From the NCBI RefSeq assembly GCF_018343545.2, contig NZ_JAGYPE020000004.1:123060-187059 (forward strand): DNA of 64,000 bases, read 5' to 3'. The first letter of the stretch is position 1; the number at the start of each line of letters is the position of its first letter. A program made the translations under genes and the position numbers. The stretch comes from Neobacillus citreus. GTDB taxonomy: Bacteria > Bacillota > Bacilli > Bacillales > Cytobacillaceae. Below are positions 1 through 8,075 of the stretch, one piece after another. The notes under the pieces were generated by a model that did no database searches, was not told the DNA's origin, and saw only the letters and a list, made by a program, of their open reading frames with translations.

Positions 1-1414
1 CCTTGGTTACTGGTTTGTCTGCAAGAGTAACCTTCACGACAGAATCCATTTGGTTAATCGGACTACCTTCGATTGTAAACTGGCCTTGCCGGTCCAAGAG
101 AAGACGAACTTTCAATTGACCCGTATTATGGTTAATTGAAAAATCATTCAAAGTCCTTCTGATGCCATCAAAATCAAACGGAAAACCGAAGTATTCAGCA
201 GAATTTTTCAAGCGATGGAGATGCTCATCCAATAAAAAGAAGGTGCCATCCTCCAATAACAAGCTTTCCAGCAATTGAAACTCCGGACTATCCGCTTCAA
301 GCAGACTTGCTTTTGTGAGAATTTCGTCATACTCGCCATCAGAAGTAGAATCCCATGTGATCCCGCCGCCAACCCCGTAGGTGGCCTTCCCTGAAAGATG
401 ATCAATCAAAACGGTTCGAATCGGTACATTAAAAACAGCTTCATTGTTCGGGGTGATATATCCAATCGCACCGCAATAAACATCACGCGGTTCTGTTTCC
501 AAGTCGGAAATGATTTTCATCGTGCTAATCTTCGGTGCGCCTGTTATAGACCCGCATGGAAAAAGGGCCTTAAATATATCAACAAGTTTGATATGATCAG
601 ACACCTCTGCCGTTATCGTTGAGGTCATTTGATGTACGGTCGGATAATGTTCAATTTCAAAAAGCTTTGGAACTGCTACAGTCCCAGGCTCAGCAATCAT
701 CCCTAAATCATTTCGCAATAGGTCAACAATCATTAGGTTCTCGGCCCGGTTTTTTTCCGAATCGAAAAGCCAGTTCGAATTTGCTTTATCTTCCTCCAAT
801 GTTTTTCCTCTTTTTATCGTACCTTTCATCGGCCGGGTGGTGATATCGCTGCCATTCCAGTGAAAAAACAATTCAGGAGAGGCTGATAAAATACTATGTT
901 CACCTGTATTAATGTACGCACAGTAATTCGAAGACTGGGCTTTTTTGAGTTTTCCATAAAAAGCAAGGTCGTCTCCTTGAAAGTGTGAGTTTAACCTAAT
1001 CGTATAGTTGGTCTGGTATGTATCTCCGCATTCAATGGATTGTTTAATGAAATCTATCGCTTGATAATACTGATCCATATTAACTGATGGAACCCAGTCC
1101 GTATGTGTATAGTCTCCGTTACTGCTAATCTGTTGATATATCGGTTCTTGAAAAATACCAAACCAAAGCAGGGGATAGGTACCGCCTTCCACGACTTTAA
1201 AAGCCGAATCAAAGGCTGGCGCACTTTCGTATGATAGAAATCCCGCTGCATAATAGCCTTTATCCACCCATTCTTGCAGGTGTTGAAAGCTTGGTAATAC
1301 ATCTGCAATTGTCTGAGCCACAATAACCTCAATAGGATTTTGAAATGTAAGCGGCTTAATTTTTCCATATGTATCGGCAAATTCGAAGGTTAAAAGAGGT
1401 GCTCTATGTTTCAT
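1..1414 (-). CDS. pabB: Aminodeoxychorismate synthase component I fused to aminodeoxychorismate lyase (PabB-PabC), 3' truncated by the window
   Basis: The minus-strand frame stays open from the ATG at 1414-1412 to the window edge (about 471 residues seen). The chorismate-binding domain shows RPMKGT near residue 193; the Lys of PMKGT marks PabB, since TrpE has Ala there. It continues with LMIVDLLRNDLG, HQMTSTI and PCGSITGAPK near residue 283, and ends at about residue 348. The reading then continues into a class IV aminotransferase-like start (FFLLDEHLHRLKNSAEYFG, about 391-408), which is the N-terminus of a PabC lyase. The protein is therefore probably bifunctional, making 4-amino-4-deoxychorismate and then p-aminobenzoate for folate. 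The start overlaps the 3' end of pabA by 11 bases, which suggests translational coupling. The PabC active-site Lys lies outside the window, so lyase activity is inferred. Confidence 0.93.
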   Translation of the reverse strand, partial: MKHRAPLLTFEFADTYGKIKPLTFQNPIEVIVAQTIADVLPSFQHLQEWVDKGYYAAGFLSYESAPAFDSAFKVVEGGTYPLLWFGIFQEPIYQQISSNGDYTHTDWVPSVNMDQYYQAIDFIKQSIECGDTYQTNYTIRLNSHFQGDDLAFYGKLKKAQSSNYCAYINTGEHSILSASPELFFHWNGSDITTRPMKGTIKRGKTLEEDKANSNWLFDSEKNRAENLMIVDLLRNDLGMIAEPGTVAVPKLFEIEHYPTVHQMTSTITAEVSDHIKLVDIFKALFPCGSITGAPKISTMKIISDLETEPRDVYCGAIGYITPNNEAVFNVPIRTVLIDHLSGKATYGVGGGITWDSTSDGEYDEILTKASLLEADSPEFQLLESLLLEDGTFFLLDEHLHRLKNSAEYFGFPFDFDGIRRTLNDFSINHNTGQLKVRLLLDRQGQFTIEGSPINQMDSVVKVTLADKPVTK

Positions 1415-1985
1415 TTGTCTTTTCCTTTATAAAAAAATTTCGGAGCATGTCCATTCCGTTATCCGTTAAGATGGATTCGGGATGGAATTGAACGCCTTCC
1501 ACCTTATATTCCTTATGGCGAAGGGCCATAATCTCCCCGTCCTCACTTCTAGCACTAATCTCTAAGCAGGGGGGAAGGGTGGATTTTTCGACTATTAATG
1601 AATGATATCGTGTGACTTGAAATGGTGAAGGCAGTCCTGTGAAGACACCACGCTTGTCATGCCTGATGAAAGAAATTTTCCCATGCATCGGTTTAGCAGC
1701 TTTAATAACGTTTCCGCCAAATGCTTGGGCAATGGTCTGATGCCCAAGGCAGACACCCAAAATAGGTATTTCCTGATGAAATCTTTTCACAACTTCTAAA
1801 CATAGACCAGCGGTATCTGGATTTCCCGGTCCGGGAGAAATCAAAATAGAATCAGGCTGCATGATTTCTATTGTTTCCAAGGTTAACTGGTCATTCCGAA
1901 TCACCACTACGTCCTCACCGATCTTGCGTATGAATTGAACTAAGTTATACGTGAATGAATCATAGTTGTCGATCATTAAAATCAC
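1404..1985 (-). CDS. pabA: Aminodeoxychorismate/anthranilate synthase glutamine amidotransferase subunit
   Basis: This class I glutamine amidotransferase (193 residues) supplies ammonia to PabB. It begins VILMIDNYDSFTYNLVQ, carries the oxyanion loop SPGPGNP, the nucleophile Cys79 in GVCLGHQT, and the His168/Glu170 pair in FHPES. Upstream GTG codons at 2003 and 2000 lie inside the Shine-Dalgarno AGGTGGTGAG, so the GTG at 1985 is preferred; ATG 1976 is an alternative. It is the first gene of a pabA-pabBC operon. In Bacillus one such subunit often also serves TrpE, so a dual folate/tryptophan role is possible but not shown here. Confidence 0.93.
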   Translation of the reverse strand: MILMIDNYDSFTYNLVQFIRKIGEDVVVIRNDQLTLETIEIMQPDSILISPGPGNPDTAGLCLEVVKRFHQEIPILGVCLGHQTIAQAFGGNVIKAAKPMHGKISFIRHDKRGVFTGLPSPFQVTRYHSLIVEKSTLPPCLEISARSEDGEIMALRHKEYKVEGVQFHPESILTDNGMDMLRNFFIKEKTNET

Positions 1986-2029
1986 GGTATTTACTCTCAC
2001 CACCTAGATTTAAACAAAATTCAAATATT

Positions 2030-2059
2030 AGTATACAATCACATGGAGTAATTAGTAAA
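2030..2059 (-). promoter_or_regulatory. Candidate sigma-A promoter of pabA
   Basis: Reading the minus strand, TTTACT (2059-2054) and TATACT (2035-2030) are separated by 18 bases and lie about 45 bases before the pabA start. It is the only reasonable pair in this gap. Confidence 0.5.
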
Positions 2060-2207
2060 CTTGTCCTGTTTTTTCAGTTTAACTTTAAGTGATATTTTTC
2101 CAAAAGGTGAAAGTTTTTCTTTTAAAATAAAGGTGTTTTCAAATATTAAAATGAGCAATTGGTCCTATTGGTCCTAGAAGAATGGATTTTGCAGTTAGGC
2201 ACCTTTG

Positions 2208-2256
2208 TTGAAAGTTAAGTTTTTTATACCTATAATCTTTTAAGTAAACGTTTTTT
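2208..2256 (+). promoter_or_regulatory. Sigma-A promoter with a possible cre site, upstream of the FMN reductase gene
   Basis: TTGAAA (2208-2213) and TATAAT (2231-2236) are spaced by exactly 17 bases. Just downstream, 2243-2256 (AGTAAACGTTTTTT) matches the CcpA cre consensus TGWAARCGYTWNCW at 12 of 14 positions and would overlap the transcription start. The promoter is strong by sequence; catabolite control is inferred. Confidence 0.6.
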
Positions 2257-2283
2257 ATTATTACATAAAGAGGTGTGACAAAA

Positions 2284-2823
2284 ATGAAATTAGTAGCAAT
2301 CGTGGGAAGTTTACGGAAAGATTCTTATAATAGGGGTTTGGTAGAAACGATTAAGGAGAGGTTTGTTCAAAAATTCGAATTAGAGATTCTTGAAATCGGA
2401 CAACTTCCGCATTATAATCAAGATGATGAATTTAATCCTTCTGAGCCTGTATTGGAATTCAAGAGAAAGGTTAAAGAAGCTGACGGTGTTATTATTATTA
2501 CTCCTGAATTCAACTGGTCGATTCCTGGCGTGTTAAAAAATGCGCTTGATTGGTTGTCTCGGGTCGATAAAGTATTGATTGGAAAACCGGTTATGACCGG
2601 CGGTGCAACTATGGGCATAGCAGGAACACTGCGGGCCCAACTGCATATACGTGAAATCTTAGCATCACTTCAGGCAAAGCTATTGCCGCCGGCAGGAAAC
2701 GAAATCCTGATCAGCCAGGCACATACGAAATTTGATGAAGAAACAGGCCTTTTGAAAGAAGAAGCAACGTTGAAATTCGTCGATGATGTCGTCGAAAGAT
2801 TCGTCGCTTTCGTTAAAGAATAA
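2284..2823 (+). CDS. NAD(P)H-dependent FMN reductase (ChrR/YieF-like flavodoxin fold)
   Basis: The 179-residue protein has the two hallmarks of the NADPH-dependent FMN reductase family: the phosphate-binding loop GSLRKDSYNR at residues 8-17 and the PEFNWSIPGVLKNALDW segment near residue 77. Such soluble enzymes reduce quinones, azo dyes or chromate with FMN; the physiological substrate cannot be told. A GTG at 2275 lies inside the Shine-Dalgarno AGAGGTG, so the ATG at 2284 (8-base spacing) is the start. Transcribed alone from its own promoter and followed by a hairpin. Confidence 0.88.
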   Translation: MKLVAIVGSLRKDSYNRGLVETIKERFVQKFELEILEIGQLPHYNQDDEFNPSEPVLEFKRKVKEADGVIIITPEFNWSIPGVLKNALDWLSRVDKVLIGKPVMTGGATMGIAGTLRAQLHIREILASLQAKLLPPAGNEILISQAHTKFDEETGLLKEEATLKFVDDVVERFVAFVKE

Positions 2824-2842
2824 ACTCATTTAAACTGTAAAA

Positions 2843-2865
2843 CGCCGGGGGCAAGTCTCCCGGCG
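2843..2865 (-). terminator. Terminator between the convergent reductase and transporter genes
   Basis: CGCCGGG (2843-2849) pairs with CCCGGCG (2859-2865). Read on the minus strand it is followed by TTTT, so it mainly ends the transporter transcript; it may also stop the plus-strand gene. Confidence 0.6.
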
Positions 2866-2870
2866 CTGGT

Positions 2871-4007
2871 TCATACACCAATTAAATACTGTATAAGGGT
2901 TATTCCTGCTAAAAATGAAAAATTATAAATGCTGAATTTTATTAAGTATTTCTTATTTTCCTCCGGAAACTCCCAAATGAATAGTTTATAGGAAATGACA
3001 CTTGCCAGTGAAGCAATAATAGTGCCAAGGCCCCCAATGTTGACGCCCATTAATAACGGCTGCCAATCTGGTGTAAATTTTGCCAGCAGTAGGGAGGCAG
3101 GGACATTGCTGATCAATTGGCTTAAAAGAATCGACGTAAAGAAAACAGAATGTGAACTGTCGAGACTTTCATTCGCAAACGTGTTTACGATGCTGGTATT
3201 CGATATATTTCCGATGAAAACAAAAAAGCAAATAAACGTAAACAGCAGGGTATAATCTATTTTTCTCAATAAATGAATATCTAGCAAACAAACTGCCGCT
3301 AACGTCAGGAAAAAGGCGAGTTTGTCACTAACCACACCAAAGATAGAGGCAATGATGAAGGCGAAGACTACTCCCCAAACAACCGCTTTTTTTCTTCCCT
3401 CAAAAGTAGAAGCCGGAAACACCACATTTAATTCTTTCCCTTTTAGTCTCATCAAAAGAATTCCAAGTATAACAATTCCCAAAATAGCTAATAGAAAAAT
3501 CGTTCCGAAAAACTGCAAAGGTTTTATTCCGTAATAAGTAAAGATAAACAGGTTCTGCGGATTTCCCATTGGTGTCAAACTGCTGCCTAGATTAGCCGCG
3601 ATCGTTTGCAGGATTATCGTTTCCATCATGTTGTTCTTCAACTTTTTGCTTATAATCAGTGTTAACGGTACAAATGTTATTAAGGCAACGTCGTTGGTGA
3701 CGAACATTGAGCTAAAGAAGCATAAGAAAACGAGAATCGCGGATACTTTTTTGCTTGTATGGCATTTATTCAAGATTGAAATCGCGAATTTATCTAATAG
3801 TTTCAATTCCTCGAAGGCCTTAATGACTAGCATAAGGTTAAATAAACTTATGATAACCTTGAGGTTTATATATTCAAGCTTTGGAGGATGCAGAAAGCAG
3901 CTTGCCAATGCTAATATAAGTGAAACCGTGAATACGATGTCTTTTTTTAAAAAAGAAACGGGCAAACTTAGTCTTTTCTGTTTTCGAACAACAACCAATT
4001 CTTTCAC
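2871..4007 (-). CDS. SLC13/CitM-type ion transporter (ArsB/NhaD superfamily)
   Basis: A polytopic membrane protein of about 378 residues with roughly 10 hydrophobic segments. Signature loops are SSMFVTNDVALITFVPL and GSSLTPMGNPQNLFIF, as in the citrate-transporter-like domain of the ion transporter superfamily. It probably moves an organic anion or other anion; the substrate is not evident. The frame extends upstream to a TTG at 4076 without a ribosome binding site. The GTG at 4007 is preferred because GGTGAT precedes it and the protein then begins with a short basic stretch before the first membrane span. It stands alone between two terminators. Confidence 0.8.
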   Translation of the reverse strand: MKELVVVRKQKRLSLPVSFLKKDIVFTVSLILALASCFLHPPKLEYINLKVIISLFNLMLVIKAFEELKLLDKFAISILNKCHTSKKVSAILVFLCFFSSMFVTNDVALITFVPLTLIISKKLKNNMMETIILQTIAANLGSSLTPMGNPQNLFIFTYYGIKPLQFFGTIFLLAILGIVILGILLMRLKGKELNVVFPASTFEGRKKAVVWGVVFAFIIASIFGVVSDKLAFFLTLAAVCLLDIHLLRKIDYTLLFTFICFFVFIGNISNTSIVNTFANESLDSSHSVFFTSILLSQLISNVPASLLLAKFTPDWQPLLMGVNIGGLGTIIASLASVISYKLFIWEFPEENKKYLIKFSIYNFSFLAGITLIQYLIGV

Positions 4008-4101
4008 AATGATCACCAAAAAGGTTAGGATTTTTTCAACAATGATAACATTATGATTAAATTCGATTCCTGTCAATTAAATTTTATAGCTTAAAAGCAA
4101 C

Positions 4102-4133
4102 GGGGGGCTGACCCCCAAGGTGAGAGACAGCCC
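4102..4133. terminator. GC-rich hairpin between tldE and the transporter gene
   Basis: GGGGGCTG and CAGCCCCC form an 8-base-pair stem around a 17-base loop that itself contains CCCCC. On the plus strand it is followed by TATAAAAA and on the minus strand by GTTGCTTTTAAGC. It lies downstream of tldE and upstream of the transporter gene (both minus), so it most likely terminates tldDE. Confidence 0.5.
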
Positions 4134-4150
4134 CCTATAAAAACACCACT

Positions 4151-5494
4151 TTATTCTACTGTAACGGATAAGGACTTAATAAGTAGTGACGGCGAACCAA
4201 CTGGTGAGAGTGGGAAGGTTAGGTCGGATCCTACTTTTTCCACATCGGTCAAAAGCTGATAGAAATTCCCCGCGATCGTCATAAGATTAACTGGAAATTG
4301 GATCTTTCCGTCCTTTACATAAAACCCATTCGCAGCAACCGAGAAGTCACCGGATATTTGGTTCGCACCTGAATGTAAGCCGGATAAACCGGTAATCAAC
4401 ACGCCTTCGCCCATCGTAAAGACCAACTCTTCCAAAGATGATGCTGAAGGAACAATATAAAGATTGGAAGGCCCAACCTTGACGGCACCTTTATAGGAAT
4501 CTTTCTGGGCATGACCGGTTGTGGCTGTTTGGTCCTTTTTAGCTGTTTTTAGATTATGGAGGAAGGAATGCAACACACCTGATTCCACCAAGGTAAGTTT
4601 CTCCGTTGCTACTCCTTCACTGTCAAAATTCCTGCTGCCAAGGCCATCTTCAAGGAATGGATCATCGACGATTGTCACCATCGAACTCGCTATTTGCTTC
4701 CCCAGTTTATCTTTAAGCGAAGATAACCCCGCTTGAGTGTTTTCCGCTGAAAAATTGTCGGAAAAAGTAGCTAGCAGGCTGGCGGCCGCATCGTTACGTA
4801 ACAGGACAGGGTAATCCTTGCTCGTAATATTTCGCGAACCCAACTGTGATAAGGCTTCCTCAGCTGCTCTTGTAGCAATCTCTTTGGCAGCCAGACTTTG
4901 AAAGTCCTTTGTTACTTTAAATTCAAAAGATGTCTTGGTTTCCTCTCCATCTTTCACAATCGCTTCCACCATGACATACAAATAATTCACCTGATCACTC
5001 AAGGACAATCCTTTAGTATTGGAAAGGCTTTTGGTTACCGATGTCGTACGTATCAAACAATAATCTGTCGCCACAATCCTCGGGTCCATTGCCAGCAATT
5101 CACGTTCCACATCTTTGATAAATTGAATCTTTTCCAGAATGGTTACATCATTTAAGACTGCGGAATAAAAATTCCGGTTCTCATAAAAGCTGCTGCCCGC
5201 AAATATTTCTTCAATATCCTCGTCATTCATGAACTCAGCATTTTCTTTTGCATTTTTTAATAGGAAGGGGATAGAGGCATCATCTAATTTTTCCGTATAG
5301 GCGTAGCCCATTTTCCCGTCAATGATACCACGGAAAGAAACACCGCCGTCTTCCGCGATTTCGTATTGGTCCATTTCGCCTTTAAATATTTGACAGCCAA
5401 AAACTTCTTTCATTTCATAGTAAACCTCAACATCTGTAAAACCAGTGGAGGCGGCTTCTTTAAAAAGTTTCACCTGAAAATCCTGTATATTCAT
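4151..5494 (-). CDS. tldE: TldE/PmbA-family subunit of the TldD-TldE peptidase
   Basis: A 447-residue protein of the TldD/PmbA family that lacks the HExxxH metal site, as expected for the non-catalytic TldE (PmbA) partner. Recognisable segments include the N-terminal FTDVEVYYE region and the C-terminal GLSGLHSGANQISGDFSVAANGFYVKDG, here read only in parts: LHSGANQISGDFS and AANGFYVKDGK. In known systems TldE and TldD form a heterodimeric metalloprotease that trims peptides such as microcin precursors. It follows tldD by 3 bases, with GGGGGA as Shine-Dalgarno before the ATG at 5494, so the two are co-translated. Confidence 0.9.
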   Translation of the reverse strand: MNIQDFQVKLFKEAASTGFTDVEVYYEMKEVFGCQIFKGEMDQYEIAEDGGVSFRGIIDGKMGYAYTEKLDDASIPFLLKNAKENAEFMNDEDIEEIFAGSSFYENRNFYSAVLNDVTILEKIQFIKDVERELLAMDPRIVATDYCLIRTTSVTKSLSNTKGLSLSDQVNYLYVMVEAIVKDGEETKTSFEFKVTKDFQSLAAKEIATRAAEEALSQLGSRNITSKDYPVLLRNDAAASLLATFSDNFSAENTQAGLSSLKDKLGKQIASSMVTIVDDPFLEDGLGSRNFDSEGVATEKLTLVESGVLHSFLHNLKTAKKDQTATTGHAQKDSYKGAVKVGPSNLYIVPSASSLEELVFTMGEGVLITGLSGLHSGANQISGDFSVAANGFYVKDGKIQFPVNLMTIAGNFYQLLTDVEKVGSDLTFPLSPVGSPSLLIKSLSVTVE

Positions 5495-5497
5495 CTT

Positions 5498-6886
5498 TTA
5501 TTCCCCCTTTGTCCCGCCAACGGTGATTTCACTTACCCGAATCATTGGCTGGCCGACGTTTACCGGGATACTGCCGCTCAAGGAACCGCACATTCCCGCA
5601 CCATGCCCGAGATTGTTCCCGACCATATCGACAAGCTGTAAGGTTTTCGGGCCGTTCCCAATTAAAGTTGCTCCCTTTAATGGCTTTCCGATTTTTCCGT
5701 TTTTTACCTCGTATGCTTCCATGATGGCAAAGTTGTAATCGCCTGTTGCTGGGTTGACCTGGCCGCCGCCCATGTACTTGGCATATATTCCATTCTCAGT
5801 CGCTGCGATGATTTCTCCCGGTCTTGATTTGCCTGGGGCGATATACGTATTGGTCATTCTTGAGGTAGGGGCAAAGCGAAAGGACTGTCTTCTGCCGGAA
5901 CCGGTAGATTTCATTCCCATCCGGCGTGAATTAAATTTATCAATTAAATAGCCTGTTAAAATCCCATTTTCGATTAACACATTTTTTCGTGACTTTTCAC
6001 CCTCATCGTCGATGTTAATGGATCCCCATTCATTAGGAATTGTGCCATCATCAATGTACGTAACGATTTCCGGAGCAACTCTTTCCCCGATGCGATTAGC
6101 GAATACAGAATTGTTTTTCGCGACAGCAGTGGCCTCTAAGCCATGTCCACAGGCCTCATGAAAAATGACCCCGCCAAACTCATTATCAATAATCACCGGG
6201 AATTTGCCGCTCGGGCATGGGTTGGCATCGAGCATGGTTACGGCAATCCTGGCTGCTTCATTGGCATAAAGATCAAGATTTAAGTTTTCGATAAATTCAA
6301 AGCCGCTATGGGCACCCGGTCCGTAAAAGCCAGTTTCCATTTTATTGCCGCATACAGCAACGGCTTGTATCGCCAGTCTTGAGCGGACTCGTTTGTCTTC
6401 GATATATTTTCCTTCAGAATTGGCAATAAGCACATTCTGCTCCTCATCCATTACACGCACGGTTACCTGAGAAATACTAGAGTGATAGCTTTTAGCCATA
6501 TCTGAAGCATTTTTCATGACGGCAATTTTTCTAGATTTAACTACTTCTTGCGGCAGCAATTGGATCGGATGGAGTGTACTATACGACTCTCGAACAAATG
6601 GGGCAGGGGAGATGACACTGTTTCCTTTAATGGCTTGTGCCGCATTTTTCGCAGCCTTCACCAGACCGTCCTTACTGAAATCGGTGGTATACGCATAAAC
6701 ACTTTGCAATCCCTTAAATACACGGATTCCAACCCCAAAATCACGTCCGGAGAGAGCGGTTTCAATTTTACTGCTTCTTAGGGTGATATTATTGGTAAAC
6801 CGATCCTCTACGAAAATCTCAGAAAAATCGCCGCCAGTGGATAAAGCTGCTGTCAGTACGTCTTCAATTAATGATTGACTAAGCAT
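5498..6886 (-). CDS. tldD: TldD-family metalloprotease catalytic subunit
   Basis: A 462-residue protein with the zinc motif HEACGH near residue 243 inside GVIFHEACGHGLEAT, the defining feature of TldD. Other family segments are YIDDGTIPNEWGS and GAGMCGSLSGSIPVNVGQP near the C-terminus. It pairs with the downstream tldE. The ATG at 6886 has AGGAGG six bases upstream. No peptide-natural-product precursor was found beside it, so a housekeeping peptide-processing role is the simplest reading. Confidence 0.93.
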   Translation of the reverse strand: MLSQSLIEDVLTAALSTGGDFSEIFVEDRFTNNITLRSSKIETALSGRDFGVGIRVFKGLQSVYAYTTDFSKDGLVKAAKNAAQAIKGNSVISPAPFVRESYSTLHPIQLLPQEVVKSRKIAVMKNASDMAKSYHSSISQVTVRVMDEEQNVLIANSEGKYIEDKRVRSRLAIQAVAVCGNKMETGFYGPGAHSGFEFIENLNLDLYANEAARIAVTMLDANPCPSGKFPVIIDNEFGGVIFHEACGHGLEATAVAKNNSVFANRIGERVAPEIVTYIDDGTIPNEWGSINIDDEGEKSRKNVLIENGILTGYLIDKFNSRRMGMKSTGSGRRQSFRFAPTSRMTNTYIAPGKSRPGEIIAATENGIYAKYMGGGQVNPATGDYNFAIMEAYEVKNGKIGKPLKGATLIGNGPKTLQLVDMVGNNLGHGAGMCGSLSGSIPVNVGQPMIRVSEITVGGTKGE

Positions 6887-7207
6887 GATGACCTCCTATG
6901 TATTTTATTTTCTACGTTATTATCAAACTACAATGTAATAGTCGGAAGAGGATATGTCTTGGTTTCGCAATTTAAGATGTTTTTTTATCGACAATTATTT
7001 TAATTTTTTTGTCGACAAAAATCTGTTTACAAAACTAATAGAATTTTGGGAAAATTTTAATAATAGTTATTGGATTTTCCAATTAAAAGTGATACTATAT
7101 TTTTGTGGATTATAACAGTTTGATTAACGAATAAACGATGTTTAGTAAAGTTTTGATAGTTTTACGTATTTTAAGGTGTCGACAGACTACAGTAGGTGGT
7201 GAATAAA
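6887..7207. other. Divergent intergenic region tldD / gntR
   Basis: This 321-base AT-rich gap holds the gntR promoter TTGGAT (7070-7075), 17 bases, TACTAT (7093-7098). It also holds the palindrome TTGTCGACAA (7009-7018), a related ATCGACAA (6987-6994), and one full 15-base operator at 7177-7191. No clear promoter for tldD was identified and no coding potential was seen. Confidence 0.6.
7177..7191. promoter_or_regulatory. GntR-type operator copy 1 (autoregulatory position)
   Basis: TGTCGACAGACTACA is a 15-base pseudo-palindrome: left half TGTCGAC and right half (reverse complement) TGTAGTC around a central A. It lies between the gntR promoter and the gntR ribosome binding site. Identical or near-identical copies occur at 7935 and 8014, so it is the likely binding site of the GntR protein encoded between them. 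Confidence 0.75.
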
Positions 7208-7888
7208 ATGGATTCTTTTTCTATCGAAAAACCAGTCCGATATTACGATCAAGTCTATAACACGCTTAGAGAAATGATTGTTCAAGGGGACTTAAAACCT
7301 GGTGATAGTATATATGAAGCAAGAATCGCCAGAGATTTAAATATCAGCAGAAGTCCTGTCAGGGAAGCTGTCCGCGCTTTAGAAAAAGAAGGGTTATTAG
7401 CCATTGATGAAAAGTCAAGAATCACTGTCTATAAACCAACTTTGAAGGATATCGTGGATATTTACGAGTGCCGGATGGTCTTAGAGTCCTTGGCTGCTAG
7501 ATTGACAACTAGGCTTGCTACAGCGCAGGAACTGCAGAATATCGAAAAAACAGTCATTGATTCGAAGCAATATTTGGATGCTGAAGGGGAACGGAACAGA
7601 CAGGCCTTGATTGCCGAAAATGGCCGTTTTCACGAATTAATCATCAAATACAGCCAAAATAGGAGATTAAAGAAGCAGCTGAGAGACCTGCATTCATTAA
7701 GTCACTACTTCAGGACCCTAAACTTCCAAGGTGAGAATAGGGAATGGATTGTGTATAACGAACATCAGGATATTTTAGTGCAAATGAAAAGAAGAGATGA
7801 AGACAAGGCGGCTTTTATGATGAACAAACATCTTGAAACTGACTTGGAGCATCTGAAGGAAATTTTCTCTAGATACACTAAAGAATAG
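7208..7888 (+). CDS. GntR-family transcriptional regulator, FadR/FCD subfamily
   Basis: A 226-residue regulator. The N-terminal winged helix (about residues 10-75) contains MIVQGDLKPGDSIYEARIA and the recognition helix ISRSPVREAVRALEKEGLL. The C-terminal all-helical FCD ligand domain (about 85-215) has the usual metal-site pattern with an Asp/Arg-rich first helix (DIYECRMVLES), FHELI and NEHQDIL (His residues). Such domains bind small organic acids. A GTG at 7196 lies within the Shine-Dalgarno AGGTGGTG; the ATG at 7208, six bases after it, is the start. It sits directly upstream of the hydantoinase-like cluster and is flanked by three operator copies, so it probably represses both itself and the cluster. 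Confidence 0.9.
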   Translation: MDSFSIEKPVRYYDQVYNTLREMIVQGDLKPGDSIYEARIARDLNISRSPVREAVRALEKEGLLAIDEKSRITVYKPTLKDIVDIYECRMVLESLAARLTTRLATAQELQNIEKTVIDSKQYLDAEGERNRQALIAENGRFHELIIKYSQNRRLKKQLRDLHSLSHYFRTLNFQGENREWIVYNEHQDILVQMKRRDEDKAAFMMNKHLETDLEHLKEIFSRYTKE

Positions 7889-7934
7889 AAAAATAAGAAG
7901 GTCATCAAATGGATAAATGCCTCATATTTTAAAC

Positions 7935-7949
7935 TGTCGACAGACTACA
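7935..7949. promoter_or_regulatory. GntR-type operator copy 2
   Basis: TGTCGACAGACTACA, identical in all 15 bases to the copy at 7177. It lies in the gap between gntR and the hydantoinase-like gene, 79 bases before copy 3. Confidence 0.75.
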
Positions 7950-8013
7950 GCTGATTTAGGATCTTATTGCTTTTGGCAACAGAAGATTTTATAAAGAACC
8001 CTGCCGATTAAAC

Positions 8014-8028
8014 TGTCGACAGACGACA
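8014..8028. promoter_or_regulatory. GntR-type operator copy 3
   Basis: TGTCGACAGACGACA is one base different from the other two copies and more symmetric: half-sites TGTCGAC and TGTCGTC around a central A. It lies 47 bases before the TTG start of the hydantoinase-like gene, as expected for a repressor site. The 79-base spacing from copy 2 would allow looping or cooperative binding. Confidence 0.75.
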
Positions 8029-8075
8029 TATAATAATTGTTTATAAGAAATCCACAGGAAAGGATTGAAGACAAG

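Noticed and set aside
1054..1380. A 108-codon minus-strand frame inside the left-edge gene
   Set aside because: It lies out of frame with the pabB reading, which shows all expected chorismate-enzyme motifs through the same bases.
3628..4056. A 142-codon plus-strand frame opposite the SLC13 transporter gene
   Set aside because: It is antisense to a gene with clear transporter motifs; its composition is what the complement of a membrane protein gene gives, and there is no ribosome binding site.
4102..4133. Riboswitch or structured RNA between tldE and the transporter gene
   Set aside because: The structure is a simple GC-rich stem with one loop and no conserved aptamer elements; terminator is the simpler explanation.
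5498..6886. TldD-TldE as part of a peptide-antibiotic (microcin-like) cluster
   Set aside because: No precursor peptide, modification enzyme or export gene lies near; the pair is more likely the widespread chromosomal peptidase.
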